Assembly (NCBI GenBank): GCA_019155185.1 | Contig: CM032794.1 | Coordinates: 11,881,988 to 11,945,987, forward strand | Direction of reading: 5' to 3' | DNA: 64,000 nucleotides | Source of the DNA: Beaufortia kweichowensis | Taxonomy: Eukaryota; Chordata; Actinopteri; Cypriniformes; Gastromyzontidae | Shown here: positions 1-13,425 of the stretch, in pieces | Position numbering within the stretch: the first letter of the stretch is position 1 | Layout of the letters: each line of letters starts with the position of its first letter | The notes under the pieces: generated by a model | What the model was told of the DNA's origin: nothing | Databases searched by the model: none | Seen by the model: only the letters and a program-made list of their open reading frames with translations | Program-made: the position numbers and the translations under genes

Positions 1-3000
1 AATTTTTATAGTATTTGTGCAGGACCAACACACACATGTTAAACCCAGACAGCACAACAATAAATACAAAAATGTATAGAAAAAATAACACTTTTTCCCA
101 ATCTCACAGGATTTGATTTAAATATATGTGTGTCTAATAGTAAATAATAGTAACAAATCTATACATTTGACAATCTCTCCTTAGAGCATCAAAATTTGCA
201 TAAAATCATGCCAAACAGTTGGCAACCATTCTTTTATTCTTGCCAACCAGATACAAAACACACCTTTAAAAATGTTATCCAGAAATTAATTAAACTAATA
301 AAATTAAATTAATAAAACTAATCGTTTTATAATTCAAGCCTGTACTGTAATATAGACCTTTTTCACAGCATGTTCATTTCTCACAAATGACTCATTTAGC
401 ACTGACTGGGACTAGAAATACAGCAATGAATTCCTAAATACTTATCAACAACACTGTGTAAATTAATTTGCTAAACTAATGACATAACATCGCTAAACTC
501 AGCAGTCCTGTTATTTCAATGAAAAATGCAGAAAAACTAAAGTGGCTCCTCTGCTCAGTCAATTTAGCTGCAGTGAGTGTATCCATTCCTCAATACTGTT
601 TATCATCAGGACTTCAATTGCCTCTCTCTCTCTTTTATCCATATCAGACTAATGAGTTCCTCATCATTTCTGTTCTAATTAATGCTCCTTATTATCCTTA
701 ATTGTAGCCAAAGCTTGCTCCATCTGCTAAGTTGTGGGAAAACTAAAATTGGGTCAGTGTTAAAAGGACCAGAGTGGTGCGCAGGGGCTCCGTATCATTA
801 GTCTCACTCATTTGTTCACAAGAGGAACACATTGTAAATGTTTGCTCAGTAGTGCGTTTTGCATGCCAATGAAGCTGTACTGATGAAGTGCACTAACTTT
901 TAAACGGCTGTGCGGAGGAAATTTTCATCTACATTTACAACGCTAAGTTCCTGCAATAAGATTGTTTATTATTCCAAAGCTACACAACATCAACATGATG
1001 TACAAATAAAAGTAAAAAAAAACTTGTATACTGTATTTTGTTATCTATTTTATATCGTCATAAACCTCCTATTTTAGCACAGGTCTGTTTGCACCACAAC
1101 TTTGGAAAAAATACATGCAAAGTGAAAGAAGAGAGGAGAAAGCACAATATATGTGGCTTGGCTACCTGTGTTTTAGCAAGATAACAGCATAAAACAAGTC
1201 AAAAATTTGCACGATTTATTTTCGCATGCAACAAAATGTTGCAAGCTCACAATGCAATCAACAAACACACATACTGTGGGTCATTTTAAATGATCGGGTG
1301 GTTTAAATGGTTATTTAAATGTACAAATACAGAGTTGATTGCATTTGTACTCTGCTTCAGATGATGTGAATGTGCACTGCATTTGTAATCATTTCTGACA
1401 CTGCCATAACCACCATGGACATTGAGGGGGATGTGCCAGACCAGGCAGTCTCATGAATAATTATGAGACCCCACTGACTTAAACACATCAAATCTAGTAA
1501 ATTCAAATCTTGAAGAATGGTCCAAAAATGAACCGCTGTATTGTAAATGAAAAATAATGTACTAGATTTCTTTTCCATTAGGTTCAACATAAAAATGTGT
1601 TATTGTGTTTTATGACCCTCTACTGGTAGTACCTTGTTTTGGTGATTTATATTAAAACTCACAGAGGTCTTAAATGTCTGTAAGTAACAAATCACAAATG
1701 ATCCAACCAACCTGCTCTACCCTCGATGCCACAATTGAACTGATTACAATGGTATGTTCGGACTCTCATCCAGTAATCATGCCTAGGGGTGCATTTAACA
1801 CGTATCAACCTCTCTAATCCTCGAACCATTCTGAGACTGCAGTTTTCAGGCCCATCCTCAATGATTACAGGCACAGAGTTCATTGCAAGGAATCACTGGA
1901 TTTTTATGAATGTATAGGCTTGTCGCTTATGTACTAGAAAATATGCTATTCTGTCATTTTGCCTAGTGTTGAAAAGTAAATCAATAACACACATAAGAAA
2001 CATTACAATAATAATAATAATAAATCTAATTTTAGCGTAGCAGGACCCTAGCAGAGGGTTTTATAACGGATACCAATATCTTGCTCAACTTGCTCAAAAC
2101 GAGTGCAATGTAAAACGTATACTTTAGTGCTTTTGACGCAATTTCTTGTGAAAGGTGAATCTTTCCAATAGCAACAATTTGTTAAACAGGAAATGGAGTT
2201 GAAGCCAAAGACTGGCCCACAGAAATCAAACCGGTCAGTTTACACACAACACTTAGCTTTTTCTCTTTCTCATTCCCCGAACAAAACAAAGCAATCCAGA
2301 CATAATCTTACACTTGACTTGTGCTTTTCATGAAAACTCTCATCTTAATAGAAAGGCCAGAGCCAAAGACTGGAAATGTGTTTGTGTGACTATTCCAAAA
2401 CGATTTCAATCAGGAAGTGCATTAAACCACACTGTTGCTAAGGAATAATCTGTGACTCTTTTGGGAAGGATTGTTGCTTGGGCAGAAATGGGAGGAGCAG
2501 GTTTTGTAAAGGCCCACAATTATTATTATAACTGTCCAGCTTCAGGCTTTACAATTCTCAGGAAAAAATTGGCATCTACAGCAAAAACGGTATTTTGCTA
2601 CAGCCACATTCACACACAATGATTTTCAAACCTGGTCATTTTCCCCCTGAGTTTCTTTGCTCATTGGGTCTCTGTGGTGAGAGATGAATTCAGGATGGAC
2701 TACATGCTGACATGTTGCAACCTATAATGATGTCTATGCAGGAGCAACAGTGTAAATGACTGATCTGCAGGTATTGCTGTTATTCTTTCATTTTAGACAT
2801 GTATCCTCTGAAACACCAGGGCAATGTTTATTCACAGTAGGCACTGTAAAGCCTTTATTAGAAAATAGCAAATGGAACCTTCGAAATAATGGCAAGTTGG
2901 CCAGAGAGTACTTTGAGAGTACTGTGAGCCACTACACATACAAAGCTATTTCATCACATATTCTCAACAGGATAAAAGCTCGCTACGGCAATGTTTCTCT

Positions 3001-6000
3001 AAATGGAAAATGAAGAGTATTCCAAAGACAGGCTAAGCAAATGAGCTAAATATTGTTGGGCAAACCTATTGTACACAATTAAATTTGATAAATGTAACAA
3101 AGTGTAAATACAGCTACCATGTTATGGAAATAAATACTTTAATTCTTACATGTGATTATCTCTATTTTCCAGTCCTAAGAGAAAAGGATGTTGGTAAAGA
3201 GCCAGGATTGAGATGAAATCCCTGAACAGAAGCGGAGCAAGCTGACAGCTGCCTGTATTAATAACCATGTTTACCTAGACTCAGCTAATTGTTTAGATGC
3301 TTTGGGATTAGGCACCACATTTACCAGCGGTTTCAAAGATACTGCAGTCCCCAAAGGTCTCTTAAAGATCTGCATGCAGCACAAACAAATGAGAAAATAC
3401 ATTGTAGCCAATTACAAACACAAGTCAATGAAAAAGATAATTACCAAAAATTCGCACATAAAGAAATGATGTCTTTTTATTTTACACAGTGCCTACTAAA
3501 CATCATTATATTCACAAAGCAATTATGTGACACTGACTCAATGGCATGTGTGTGGCGAGACTGTTTGCCAACCAAACCAATGTTACTTTTGTGATCCTGT
3601 TTGGTGACACCAGTGGTGCAGAACCATAAACCTGTAGTTCAAAGACACCAATAAAAAGGATTTAGCAGTAATGTCCAAGTTCAAAGGTTGCTAACAGCAG
3701 TTTGGTCCAGTAGAACAAGGCCGGTAGACGGAACAGTATAAACATATATAAACATATATACAAGCACTACACTAGAACCGGTATGACAAGTACCACGTGT
3801 ACCACATGTGCCATACAAAGTCCAAGACACTGACCACAAGACCATTTTTTCATATACATACTGTACGCACAAAGGTGTAAGAAGTATTTTATTTAAGACT
3901 GGGCAAAAGTGAGTGGACACTTCCATTTAGGGTCCTTGACTGTTTTATACAGCAAAAAGCAGACTAACAGACTCATGTCTCCCATTTTTCTGTACTATAC
4001 CACAAGAGCAATTAAAAAACAGACTGCTCCATAGGCCTTCAAAATGCTATTGTGGTAATCTGATGTCATACACCGAACAGTCAGCGAAGCGCCTGTCCAC
4101 CACACCGTTCATTTCAGGCACATACAGAAGTCCACATGGTTAAGCGATACACTACAGACCCTTATGCAGAAGACACAGCACACAAAAACTGGACCTACTT
4201 TAATCTGGTCTAACATTTTGGTGAAATCTTAAGTTAAACTAAAACCATAAAAGGGCAGAGACCATGAAAGCACATTCACACAAAAATGTTTACTTGTTCC
4301 TTTGTTGTTATCTCCTCTTCTCTGTTACCTGACTAGGCTATTTCAATTAAACTCTGCTGAATGGTAAACACTTTCGACTCTACAAAGCACAGAACATCTT
4401 ACAATGTCAATGTCTCAACAGACTGAGAGAGGTTGTAAGAATAAGAGCACTGGGCTTTTTTTGAAAGAAAAAAAAGCCCTAATCCTTATCAAGAGGAACA
4501 TGCTACATTATTTAAACTAATATAAATTGTGCGCATACAATTCATTTGCATAGGTTAATTAAAACCTGTGTCCTGCTTTTAAATTCCATTGATTGCTGTG
4601 ATTGGAATACTAATGAAGACACAATTCATTTAAATTCTGTTAATAGCGCTTTGGGCCTTCCCAAGTAAATGTTTTCCCAAACAGACATTGTAAACGAAAG
4701 ATATTCTGCGGTGTATTATATGAATCTTAATTACACAACAACACAAAAGGGAATGTTTTTGCATTGCAACAACAAAACTAGGCATCACTTTTTTCATGCT
4801 TGACATTGTAACAGCATAGGAAAAAAAACGGAAATGGAAAAAGTCAGGTTATACACAGCATAACAAATGAAAAGACTGATACAGTACATACAGTAGGCCT
4901 ACTAGAAATGTCTAAGAAAGTCCTTGGGGAAAGAAGTTAAAATCACCCCATTGTTCATTTCCCTCAACATGCATATCCTGTTTCAGATGAACACAATGCC
5001 TCAAAACAAGTGGTCTTCACAGGTACAGAAGATATTTAATAAAAATGAAACAACAAACAAGGCACAGCACACTCTTCTCTATTACACTTTTCCATCTCTC
5101 ATTTTTAGCCGTCTTCCTCTGAGGAAAAACCACTGACATGATAACTCATGATGTCAACGCAACTTTTGTTCAGATTCCATGTAATTATAATATAAATATT
5201 CATATGATATACTATGATTTCAATAATAACTATGATTTATTGATGAGTTCATCTAGAAAGATTAGGTTATGTATCAAATTTTAATATCATGAAAATTGCT
5301 GGTGCTAACATTATCACAGTGTTGAATTACATCTTTATCATTGTCCTTAATGATGTTTTAGTTACTTTTTAAACACCAACTGATAATAAAAATGACAAAT
5401 GTAATAGAGATTTAAGATTTAAAAAACTAAATGAACATTTAAATTATTTTACAAATACATAATGATTTATACACGTAATTAAAAAATGATTCACCGCTGA
5501 ATATGTAAGTATTCTACTTAAACTGTGTAAGCTACTTACTGTGATTTTAGAAAGAGAAATGTAAACAATCATGCTACATGTTATCTATCTGAATTATTTA
5601 CAATGTTCTGAACTGCCCACATTAATAATATTGTCCAAATGAATTACCATGATAAACTGTATTACTGAACACCGGCACATGCAAATAAACCACGTTTAAT
5701 TAAAACAGAAGTATTTTAGAAAAACATGATCTCTAACAACATACATAAAAGTTACCCTGTTATTGCTTTAAGTAAAGCCTAGAGAAGTAAATTAGTCATT
5801 TCGATATGACAGATAATAGTCACTGAATTAAATTTTTATTATTGTTTCTTTGCTGTTGGTCTAATTGTTAAATAAAGTGAGCTTTGGAGGTGATATGCTG
5901 CAATGCAGTCTGTTTTCATCACTCACATATAGACTTTTTTGTGTTTTTATGTCAGAAGAAAAAAAGAGTTTGTAAAGTAAGGTTTGTTATGTTTAGTCGA

Positions 6001-7769
6001 TGCTTGTTTTCAGAACTAGGGTAAGCGTGACAATAACTTTACGGTCAGGTTATTTTGAAATCAGTAAAGTCTTATTGGTGTGGCACTCACATAAAATAAT
6101 GCAATGTTTCAAAATCCACAGAAAATTATTTTGCAAAAGAGTCAAGTCTTTCCAAACACTGCTCTAGATTTATAGGGTCTTTATGAGTGGCTTTAGTAAT
6201 TCCTTGACTGATGAGAGGATTGCTGTTACAGAAATGCTGTCAGTCTGGCAACCGCAGTAAAGTGTCTTTTTTCTCATTTTTGCATGTTGACAGAGCAACT
6301 GGTAAGTGACCTACTTTTCTCTCAATCTTAAAAGAGAGGAAAAAAGCCTTTGTACCAACACCCAATGCTTACATATGAGAGAAAAATCTTGTGAGATATC
6401 AATAGTGCATGTCTGATTTATATGATCATGTCATATAAATCAAGTTTTAGTACATTATAGCATTTTCTAGGATATAACAGTGTTAATAATGTAACAGAGA
6501 TGTGAAATAAGCAGTCTAATTTTCACAGCTCAGTAGCATTTGATACAACACTAAGATGTAAGTAATAGCTGCAGCATATCTTTGTGACAGCCTTAAGGAT
6601 TAAACATGAAAATGATGTCTAGCAGACCTGAAAAAATATTTGCTAATGAGATTTCACAAATTCAAAGAGTTAAAATTATCCCTGTCTGATGGTGAACGTA
6701 CTAACTCAAAATCAAAAGTTGCACTTTATAGCATGCATACCAACAATACGTGTGAAATATAGAAGCCTGCATCATCAAAATTCATGTTTAAAAGTTTGAC
6801 TCATTATCAAGCTTTTTCTTACATAAGGTTCGAGCCCTTTCACAAAAAAAAAAAACATAATTATATATTACCTGCCCTACTTTCCCTCTTCTTAAAATAA
6901 ACCTTCTCATTGAACAGATGTTTATATTTTAGGCAGATGTCAGGACAGCACTAAACAGAACACCAACACGTGTAATTGAGCTGCAGTTGTGCTGTGAGAA
7001 AGAGAAAAAATACACCTGTCACACCAGCTCAGCTAACATTTATCGATAAGGGCCTAGTAGATAGTTCTCTCTCTACCTCTCTCCCTGTGTCTCTCCATCT
7101 TTCTCTCGTATCACAGAATGATTTGAACTCTGTGACAGAGCCTAAGGCAGAGGAGACTCAGCTGGAGTCTCTTCCCTGTTCCAGTGTTCAATCTGTTAAA
7201 TAGCAATCCTTCAGCCGGCTATATCTAAAGCTGTTTGTCTGCCTTAAGGCCTGTGCAGCACAACAGCCTGCAGTAATGAAGGTGATCACACACTGCCACT
7301 TAAAGCAAGCAACATGCAACAGGCTCAAGTCAGTATGTCTTTGCTACTCTCCTTGTCTGACTGGCCATTATCAGGCAGCATTGTCTTTAATTACTAGACT
7401 GCTCAAGTTCAAATAGATATCTGCATGTGAATAAATGCGGTCTGATCACAGGAACACTAGATGAGTAATACAGATGAGGCCTCAGCTTTCATGTTTTGAA
7501 TAACATTGACCCAAGATCCCTTTGTGCCTTTTCATTGCGTTGGACAGCTAAATACACTAAATTATTCTGAACAGACATTTACTGCAGCAATAATGTTGGA
7601 GCAATGATTTTTTTAAGATTATTAAATGTACAGTTAAATGTTCAGTTAGAAAAAGCTGCTCAGACAATTTGTGATACAAGAAAATGCTTCAGCAAAATTG
7701 TAGTAAACTAATGATCAATGATTTAGTTACATCAAAGATATCAGTTTTCCATGGCTTAAATCTGAATCA
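1..7769. other. gene-free AT-rich intergenic DNA
   Basis: No ORF here has splice signals or family motifs, and the longest frames look random. Poly-A and poly-T runs and short AT-rich segments dominate, especially 5140-5900. Better-composed islands are at about 4510-4690 (octamer and homeodomain-type sites) and 7340-7450. No clear transposon end is recognised. Confidence 0.6.
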
Positions 7770-8253
7770 TATACAATACCAGTGAAAAGTTTAGACAAAA
7801 TTGACAAAAATGTTTCTCATGATCTTAAAAATCTTTTAATCTGAAAGTGTATATCTCAACAAAAATATATTTGTGTATACTTATTTACTAAATGTTTATT
7901 TAATGAATATTTTGAAATTACTTGGACCAAATTATGAATTAAAAACAGCCAACATAGGTAGAAATTTCTTTAGTGCTGTTTACAAAGCTTCCCAGGTTGA
8001 GACCTCAAGAAGCTGGATGATAAAATGCCAAAAGTATGATTTTGTACATTCTAGACAAGGGGTGACTACTTTTAAAGATGCTAAACTACAACATTGCATT
8101 TATTTTGGATTCTTACAGTCACAACATAATTCCTACAGTTAGAATTGTGTTACATTATTTAATGGTTTTGATGAGTTTACTACTATTCTAAAACGGGTGG
8201 AAAATCTAAACAACAGTAAGTGTTTGCATACATTTGACTGCTGCTGTATATAT
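7770..8253. mobile_element. Tc1/mariner-like transposon remnant with both terminal repeats
   Basis: The left end reads ataccagtgaaaagtttaga and the right end, reading inward on the other strand, is a diverged match to it (right side gcatacatttgactgctg, then tgtatata). Both correspond to the familiar fish Tc1-like terminus 'ACCAGTCAAAAGTTTGGACA'. Internal pieces such as aagctggatgataaaatgcc and ggtgactacttttaaagatg resemble subterminal parts of the full-length fish element. The transposase is lost: the 89-codon frame at 7873-8142 is not a transposase domain. It is an old, internally deleted copy. Confidence 0.7.
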
Positions 8254-9814
8254 ATTTTATTGTTATTCCTACCATAAGACAACAACAAACAACATCAAGA
8301 TAATGATGCAACGTATTAATACCTGCAAAATCCACATTGGATAACGCTTAATATCACATCAAAAAGAAATATTGCCATCCCTAAGAAAGACTTGAAGTTC
8401 GAAATGGAACAAGGCAATAACATCCTGCATCCCATCAGTCATCCCCTGGAGACTACAGCTAATGTGCCAAAGCAGCTCAAGTTCACAAACAACAAAGGGC
8501 ATGTACACAGGCCACCTGCTGCTCCTTCACAATAGATGCTGTGGCTTTAGCAGGTCATCAAAACAACACGCTGTAGACCACTGCAACACGACTCTCAGTT
8601 TTCCATAAGGAACTTCATCAATAATGCAAAATCACTCAACAGCAAATCTATCTTCACATCGATCATTCCCACATTTAAAAACTGCTAAATAAATATAATA
8701 ATGAAAATAAATGTTGGGGAAAATATCGTTAATATAACAGTAAATAATCAACAACGTGTACCCACCAAGATACAAAAACAAACGCTTTTGTAAACGTGTT
8801 GAGAAAATAAATTAACTACGATTCCGGCCATCAAAGATATCTGGGGGATACGCAAAGAAATAAAGTGTGTTCGTGTTGTTGCTGTTGGTGTTTGTGTGTG
8901 CGCGTGTGTGTGTGTACCTGGAATGCAGGTTTCCTCGTGACATTACCGCGATTGAAGTTATTTGGCGCTGTAGTAATCCAGTTTCATGCATTAGACATCA
9001 CAACGAAATTTTAAATCGTTCCCGTTAATAGATTAAAAGAAACACGTTGCGCTTATACAACAACGCCACTGCAAGCGCGGTCACGTGACCTTTAACCTGC
9101 TGAAACGTCAACACAAACGTCCAATAAATATCCTATATCCACAAAATAATATGCCTACTATTTGTCCATAAATATGAAAATGGTGTAGTCAGCCATATTT
9201 AAAGAACAACAGACAGGAAGTTGGCAAACATCCAAACACTAGAAAAACAAAATAATTTTAAGATCGCCAGAATTTAGTATGTATATCCAATATTTTGAAT
9301 ATTTTATATTATATTAAATTTTATTTAGTATAATATATTTGCATATATATTTATGTTATATTAAATATAATATTTAATATTTAAATACCAATAATATAAA
9401 AATGCCTTGATAAAGTTGAGGTACAGCTGTTTTATTATATTAAAATAATAAGACAAGTATGAAATGAAGCAAAAACAGCAGTCAATCAATCAAAAACAGT
9501 ATGAAACACTGACACTGAACTAAAGACACTCGGCTGAATAAAGGAATGTGAATGTTTACCCACTTGTCCTGCTCATGAGCTATCACTTCCTTCTGGAATG
9601 CTTGTTATTCAAACTGTTTAGCTTTCCTTTAACATTTCTAAATTCTCCCAGATATACTGCACCAGTTAGCAGAGGGTATCAGTGACATCAAAGACTTGAC
9701 AGCTAGTAATTCCCTTAAAACACTCTACTAAATTTTCATAAAACCAATAAGGTATTAATTATTGGACCAAAAACCTTGAAACATAGGACGGTAATATATA
9801 ATCTGTCTTCTAGG
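8254..9814. other. intergenic stretch with a CpG-richer patch and an AT-rich island
   Basis: The first ~530 bp show nothing recognisable. About 8780-9130 has a raised density of CpG dinucleotides for this window and is treated separately as a promoter candidate. About 9280-9415 is almost pure A/T with overlapping TATA and TTTAA palindromes, the kind of sequence found at matrix-attachment or easily unwound sites. The rest is unremarkable. Confidence 0.5.
8780..9130. promoter_or_regulatory. candidate promoter or enhancer patch with perfect CLEAR-type E-box
   Basis: GGTCACGTGACC at 9079-9090 is a perfect 12 bp palindrome. It contains GTCACGTGAC, the CLEAR/USF/MiT-family consensus. Nearby CpGs (caagcgcgg, ttggcgctg, aaatcgttcccg, cattaccgcg) are clustered more than elsewhere in the left third of the window. 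A TG/CG dinucleotide run lies at 8891-8915. On the minus strand the patch contains a possible splice donor, CCAG|gtacac at 8918. No gene body is seen on either side, so a non-coding first exon is only a hypothesis. Confidence 0.35.
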
Positions 9815-10395
9815 GTTTAAACCCTGTGTGTTCAGTTTGGTAGCAATCTGTCCTTTAAAAATCACATTTCCAATGTTTGTACAGCATTCCTTATCTTATA
9901 AATATATAAGATTTTACACATGCTTATTTCTAATACAGAGAATGTAAAAAAAACACTAAACTCTCTTCTTTCCACTACAGGTACTTATCTAGCACTGCAA
10001 AACATTGTAAACTTAGGAAAGCACCTCTTAGTACTATTGTTGCCGCTTTTGATGTGTCGCTTCATTGTCTCCCAATATTTGTAAGTCGCTTTGGATAAAA
10101 GCGTCAGCTAAATGCCTAAATGTAAATGTAATTCATGTGTACAGTACATGACCTCAAGACTTCTCTATAGTATTGCAGTACTAAGAAGATAATATAAATA
10201 AGCTCCAGTTGATTCAAAATACAGCAGCTACAGTAGAGTGCTTTTGAGATTATGATCATATCAACCTTATCATCAATACATTGACTGTCTGTATAAATAT
10301 CAAACTAATCTACTAATTCTTACAAAGCTTTGAGCCCTAAATACTTAAAATGACCTTCTATCACATTAAAACGCATTAGATTTGCTACAGTGACA
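9815..10395 (+). mobile_element. degenerate L2-type LINE reverse-transcriptase remnant, interrupted
   Basis: Plus-strand reading fragments match the carboxy part of fish L2-clade reverse transcriptases as I remember them: LSFKNHISNVC at 9848-9880, QLIQNTAA at 10206-10229 and SYKALSPKYL at 10318-10347. The order is that of the intact protein, in which ...SFKSHI, QLIQNAAAR and YKALN..APKYL follow one another. Stops and frameshifts break the frame throughout, so it is dead. The piece between the first and second motif is replaced by an unrelated repeat tail (9945-10133). Confidence 0.7.
9945..10133 (+). repeat. LINE/SINE 3' tail nested inside the L2 remnant
   Basis: The segment ends with gtcgctttggataaaagcg at 10085-10103, then a TAAATG-type tail. 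This is the commonest 3' end of teleost L2-like LINEs and the SINEs that share their tail. It sits between two collinear parts of another LINE, so it inserted later. Its 5' limit is approximate and no clean target-site duplication is seen. Confidence 0.6.
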
Positions 10396-11642
10396 ACATG
10401 TTGATACTGTAGTAGCCAGAATAGTAAAAACTCCAACATAAAATTTACTGAAAGACATAAATGCAATTATTTTATTTGTGCTTGGAATATCTATTCTGAA
10501 GTTATCAAAGCCAGTGAGATCCATTTCTAGTCGAGCAACCAACAGAATCTAAGACTCAGAATAAACTGATATCGACCGCAGCATTTGACACTTGACACTT
10601 GGCATTTGACAGTAACAAAGGACACTTCATCTACCTGCACCACAGCAGCCAGTCCGAGATACACTTCAAAAATACTTAATCATCAGTCTTATACTCTCAG
10701 TTTCTTCTTTTTTGTTACATAATTTGTAGCAAAGTAATACTGACATACAATCATGCTTTGCAGACAGGGGAAAACTTTACTTGACTTGCCTATGACAAGT
10801 ACACATACTGTATGCATCCCGGCTCTTTTCCCTGCCCTATGCAGTCATACCAGGCTTTTACATAAGCAGAGCTGCTATTCTGGGCCTACTGACAGCAGAT
10901 GTGATCCTAAATTTGAACACTGTGCTCAGTGAGATTTCCCAGGCAGCTGGGAGATTGATTAATAGGGCTAATGTAGCCGCACAAGATCCAAATGTGCATC
11001 GTAATGTAGCTCAGGCTAAAAAAATCTGCAGTTGCATTGAAGAAGTAAAGCTGACTGGTTATGGGAGATAAAATACATCGGTTACAAGAAATACGAGGAG
11101 GTATTTTAGCATGTGATGGTCAGTGCAGTTTAGAACAGGACACATTAAAGGTCCTGTTTCTGATAGACATGGTGTTATTTGGTTAAGTTATTATCAAGCA
11201 TGTCACATTATCAAACACTTTGCTGTAAAATGAGGGGTGGAGGACTAAAAAATATTTTGGCATTATTTGGGTGACTTGGGTGATAAAATTTTACAACAAT
11301 AATTGTTATGTCTTATGTCTTTATATGTTAATCAGGATAGGTATCACTCTGTATCTCCAAACACCAAATACACCCAATCTTGCTCTCCAACTGAAAGATT
11401 ATTAATAAAATAATAGGGGCTTTTGGGGTGTTTGACAGGGAAGAGACTAAATCAGAGTTAGTTTAATAGAATAGCACAGTATTAAAACAGATTTATACAT
11501 GAGAGCTGTTGAACTGCAACTCGTTTTCTATTATCTGTTTAGCAGATGATGCACATAACACATGTGACAATTACAGACATTCATATATACAGACTCAGAT
11601 TTTGACTCTTATCTACAATAATGGAGTGATGTTTATGTGTGT
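10396..11642. other. gene-free stretch
   Basis: No coding potential is recognised. A compact segment at about 10855-11060 has balanced composition, with AGATTGATTAATAGGGC-type homeodomain sites, and could be a conserved non-coding element. The rest is AT-rich and featureless. Confidence 0.5.
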
Positions 11643-11792
11643 TGCCCCCACAAAGAATTTTTTTAACCTTGTGGGGACATTTTTTGGTTCAGACAGCTTA
11701 TAAATCTAAATGATGTTTATGTAAATATAAAAGTCATTATGTCTATGGAAAGTCCCCATAAAACATAGAAACCCAACATGTGTGTGTGTGTA
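11643..11792. repeat. fragment of a fish 'ttgtggggacat' interspersed repeat
   Basis: The pattern runs ccccacaaag, accttgtggggacatttt, attatgtctatggaaagtcc, then a TG run. It matches a widespread teleost non-autonomous repeat that flanks TG microsatellites. The middle is shorter than in the copies I remember. I cannot assign a superfamily from this copy. Confidence 0.55.
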
Positions 11793-13295
11793 GTTGAGTG
11801 AAGAAAAGGAAGGTTTGTTCTGCTGCAGGTCAATATGACCCCTCATTACGTAATATGAGAACCAAGGTTAACATAAGCTGGTCTACCCCTGCCAACTTCT
11901 GACTGAGTGCAGTAAGAATGGAAAATACTACAAAAGCCCAACATCTTCACCTCTAGTGGCACATAGCAGTAGGTATGACTTAGATTGGATGTCAGGAACA
12001 CACAGACTGAGAAAATGTATACTCTTGAATGCACTATTTGTAGAATTTTATTATGCATAAATATGATGGTCTTATCATTAACCACCCTTCAGTGCTGCTG
12101 TATGCTCAGTACTGTTTTTACATTTGTTTGTAACTTAGACCTGAATGTTGCATTTCAGGAATAAATGTAATTGCTTTTCTTTCCCACCTCTAGAGCATCT
12201 TTCTTTATTTTCCCTTTTTACATTTAGTTTCTTCTTGTCCTCGCCCAAGGCCGACGTGCTCTCTGTCAGTGGCAGAGACATGAGAAAGCAGCTGGGTCTT
12301 TGTGTTTGGAGGAGCATCACGTAATCAACAATGCAACCACTTACCCACAGCTCTCTGTGAAGAGACTGTCGTCAGCATGGCCAGGTAATTGAATGCATTA
12401 GCTCTGAATGAAGGACTGTTGTTTAATCCCCCTGCACAAACATCTCTATCTACACCATTATCTTCCTGTGTAGCTGCCTTCCAAAAGACAGCCATTGACG
12501 AAATACACATTTACAAAAATATACATCTTTACAGCAAAGCAGCTGTTTAACAGGGAAATGAGGTCTTTCTTCGTGTGTCTGTACTCAAGCTGTTTACGGC
12601 TTTACTGTGAGATAACTATCCTGCTGTAAAAGGGAATCATTTTAAAAGGAAGTTTTTATTGGACTACTGAATGTTGCGTAGTAAATCATTTTAAGACGAA
12701 GAGGGAAAACAGTACCTTTAACCTTTTTTGATATGGAAAGGGTAATTCAGACCTTTGCACATGCACAGTCACGTGTTTCAACAGATGCTTCTGTTGAAAA
12801 TGCTATGATAATTGCCGGGGTTTTTTTCATTGACAGCTGGTTTATGAATGTGTACAATTTTCAAGAGCTGGATGAAGTACAGAGCCTATTTTACAACAAC
12901 ACACCACACACAACTTATTGAAAATATAAGGACAAAAACATATAAACGATGATATATTAAATATAACTGAGCAGACCAACACAACACCACACATAGTTTG
13001 CTTATGGCTTCCTAAGTACATAACTATACTTAGTACAAAAAAGTAGTATTATAAGTAATTTGTAGCATTATTTATACATTATTTAGTTTAATGACGTTTG
13101 TCTTGCATTCTTGCCATTCTGCATTTTATTCTCACACATACGAAATAACTGTACAGTATAAAATATATTTGCTGCCTTAAATTTCAATCAACTTGGCTTT
13201 GTAAGTCATTTCACCTGTTTTTACATTATTTCAAATTATTTTAAGTAATTTCAAGTTAAACAATTTTAATGTATTTATATTTCCTGTTTTTCAGT
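11793..13295. other. gene-free stretch
   Basis: Short open frames on both strands have no family motifs or splice context. A slightly GC-richer portion at 12140-12500 contains no recognisable exon. Confidence 0.5.
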
Positions 13296-13425
13296 GATTA
13301 AAGCATGTCACTGGCAATGCCATGGTCATGTTCGATCTCAGAGATTACCCACACTCAGAAAAAAATGTGTAGTATAATTCGTTATGGATAATAGCGTCTG
13401 CCAAATGCGTAAACGTAAATAAGTT
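13296..13425 (+). repeat. tRNA-derived SINE fragment
   Basis: A B-box-like gttcgatctcag lies at about 13331-13342. About 45 bp later comes a diverged copy of the common tail, tggataatagcgtctgcc and then aaatgcgtaaacgtaaat. This B-box, spacer and tail order is that of abundant cyprinid SINEs. The A-box half is not clear, so it is probably 5'-truncated. Confidence 0.55.

Noticed and set aside
7873..8142. 89-codon frame that might be a small gene
   Set aside because: It lies wholly inside the Tc1-like remnant and does not read as transposase.
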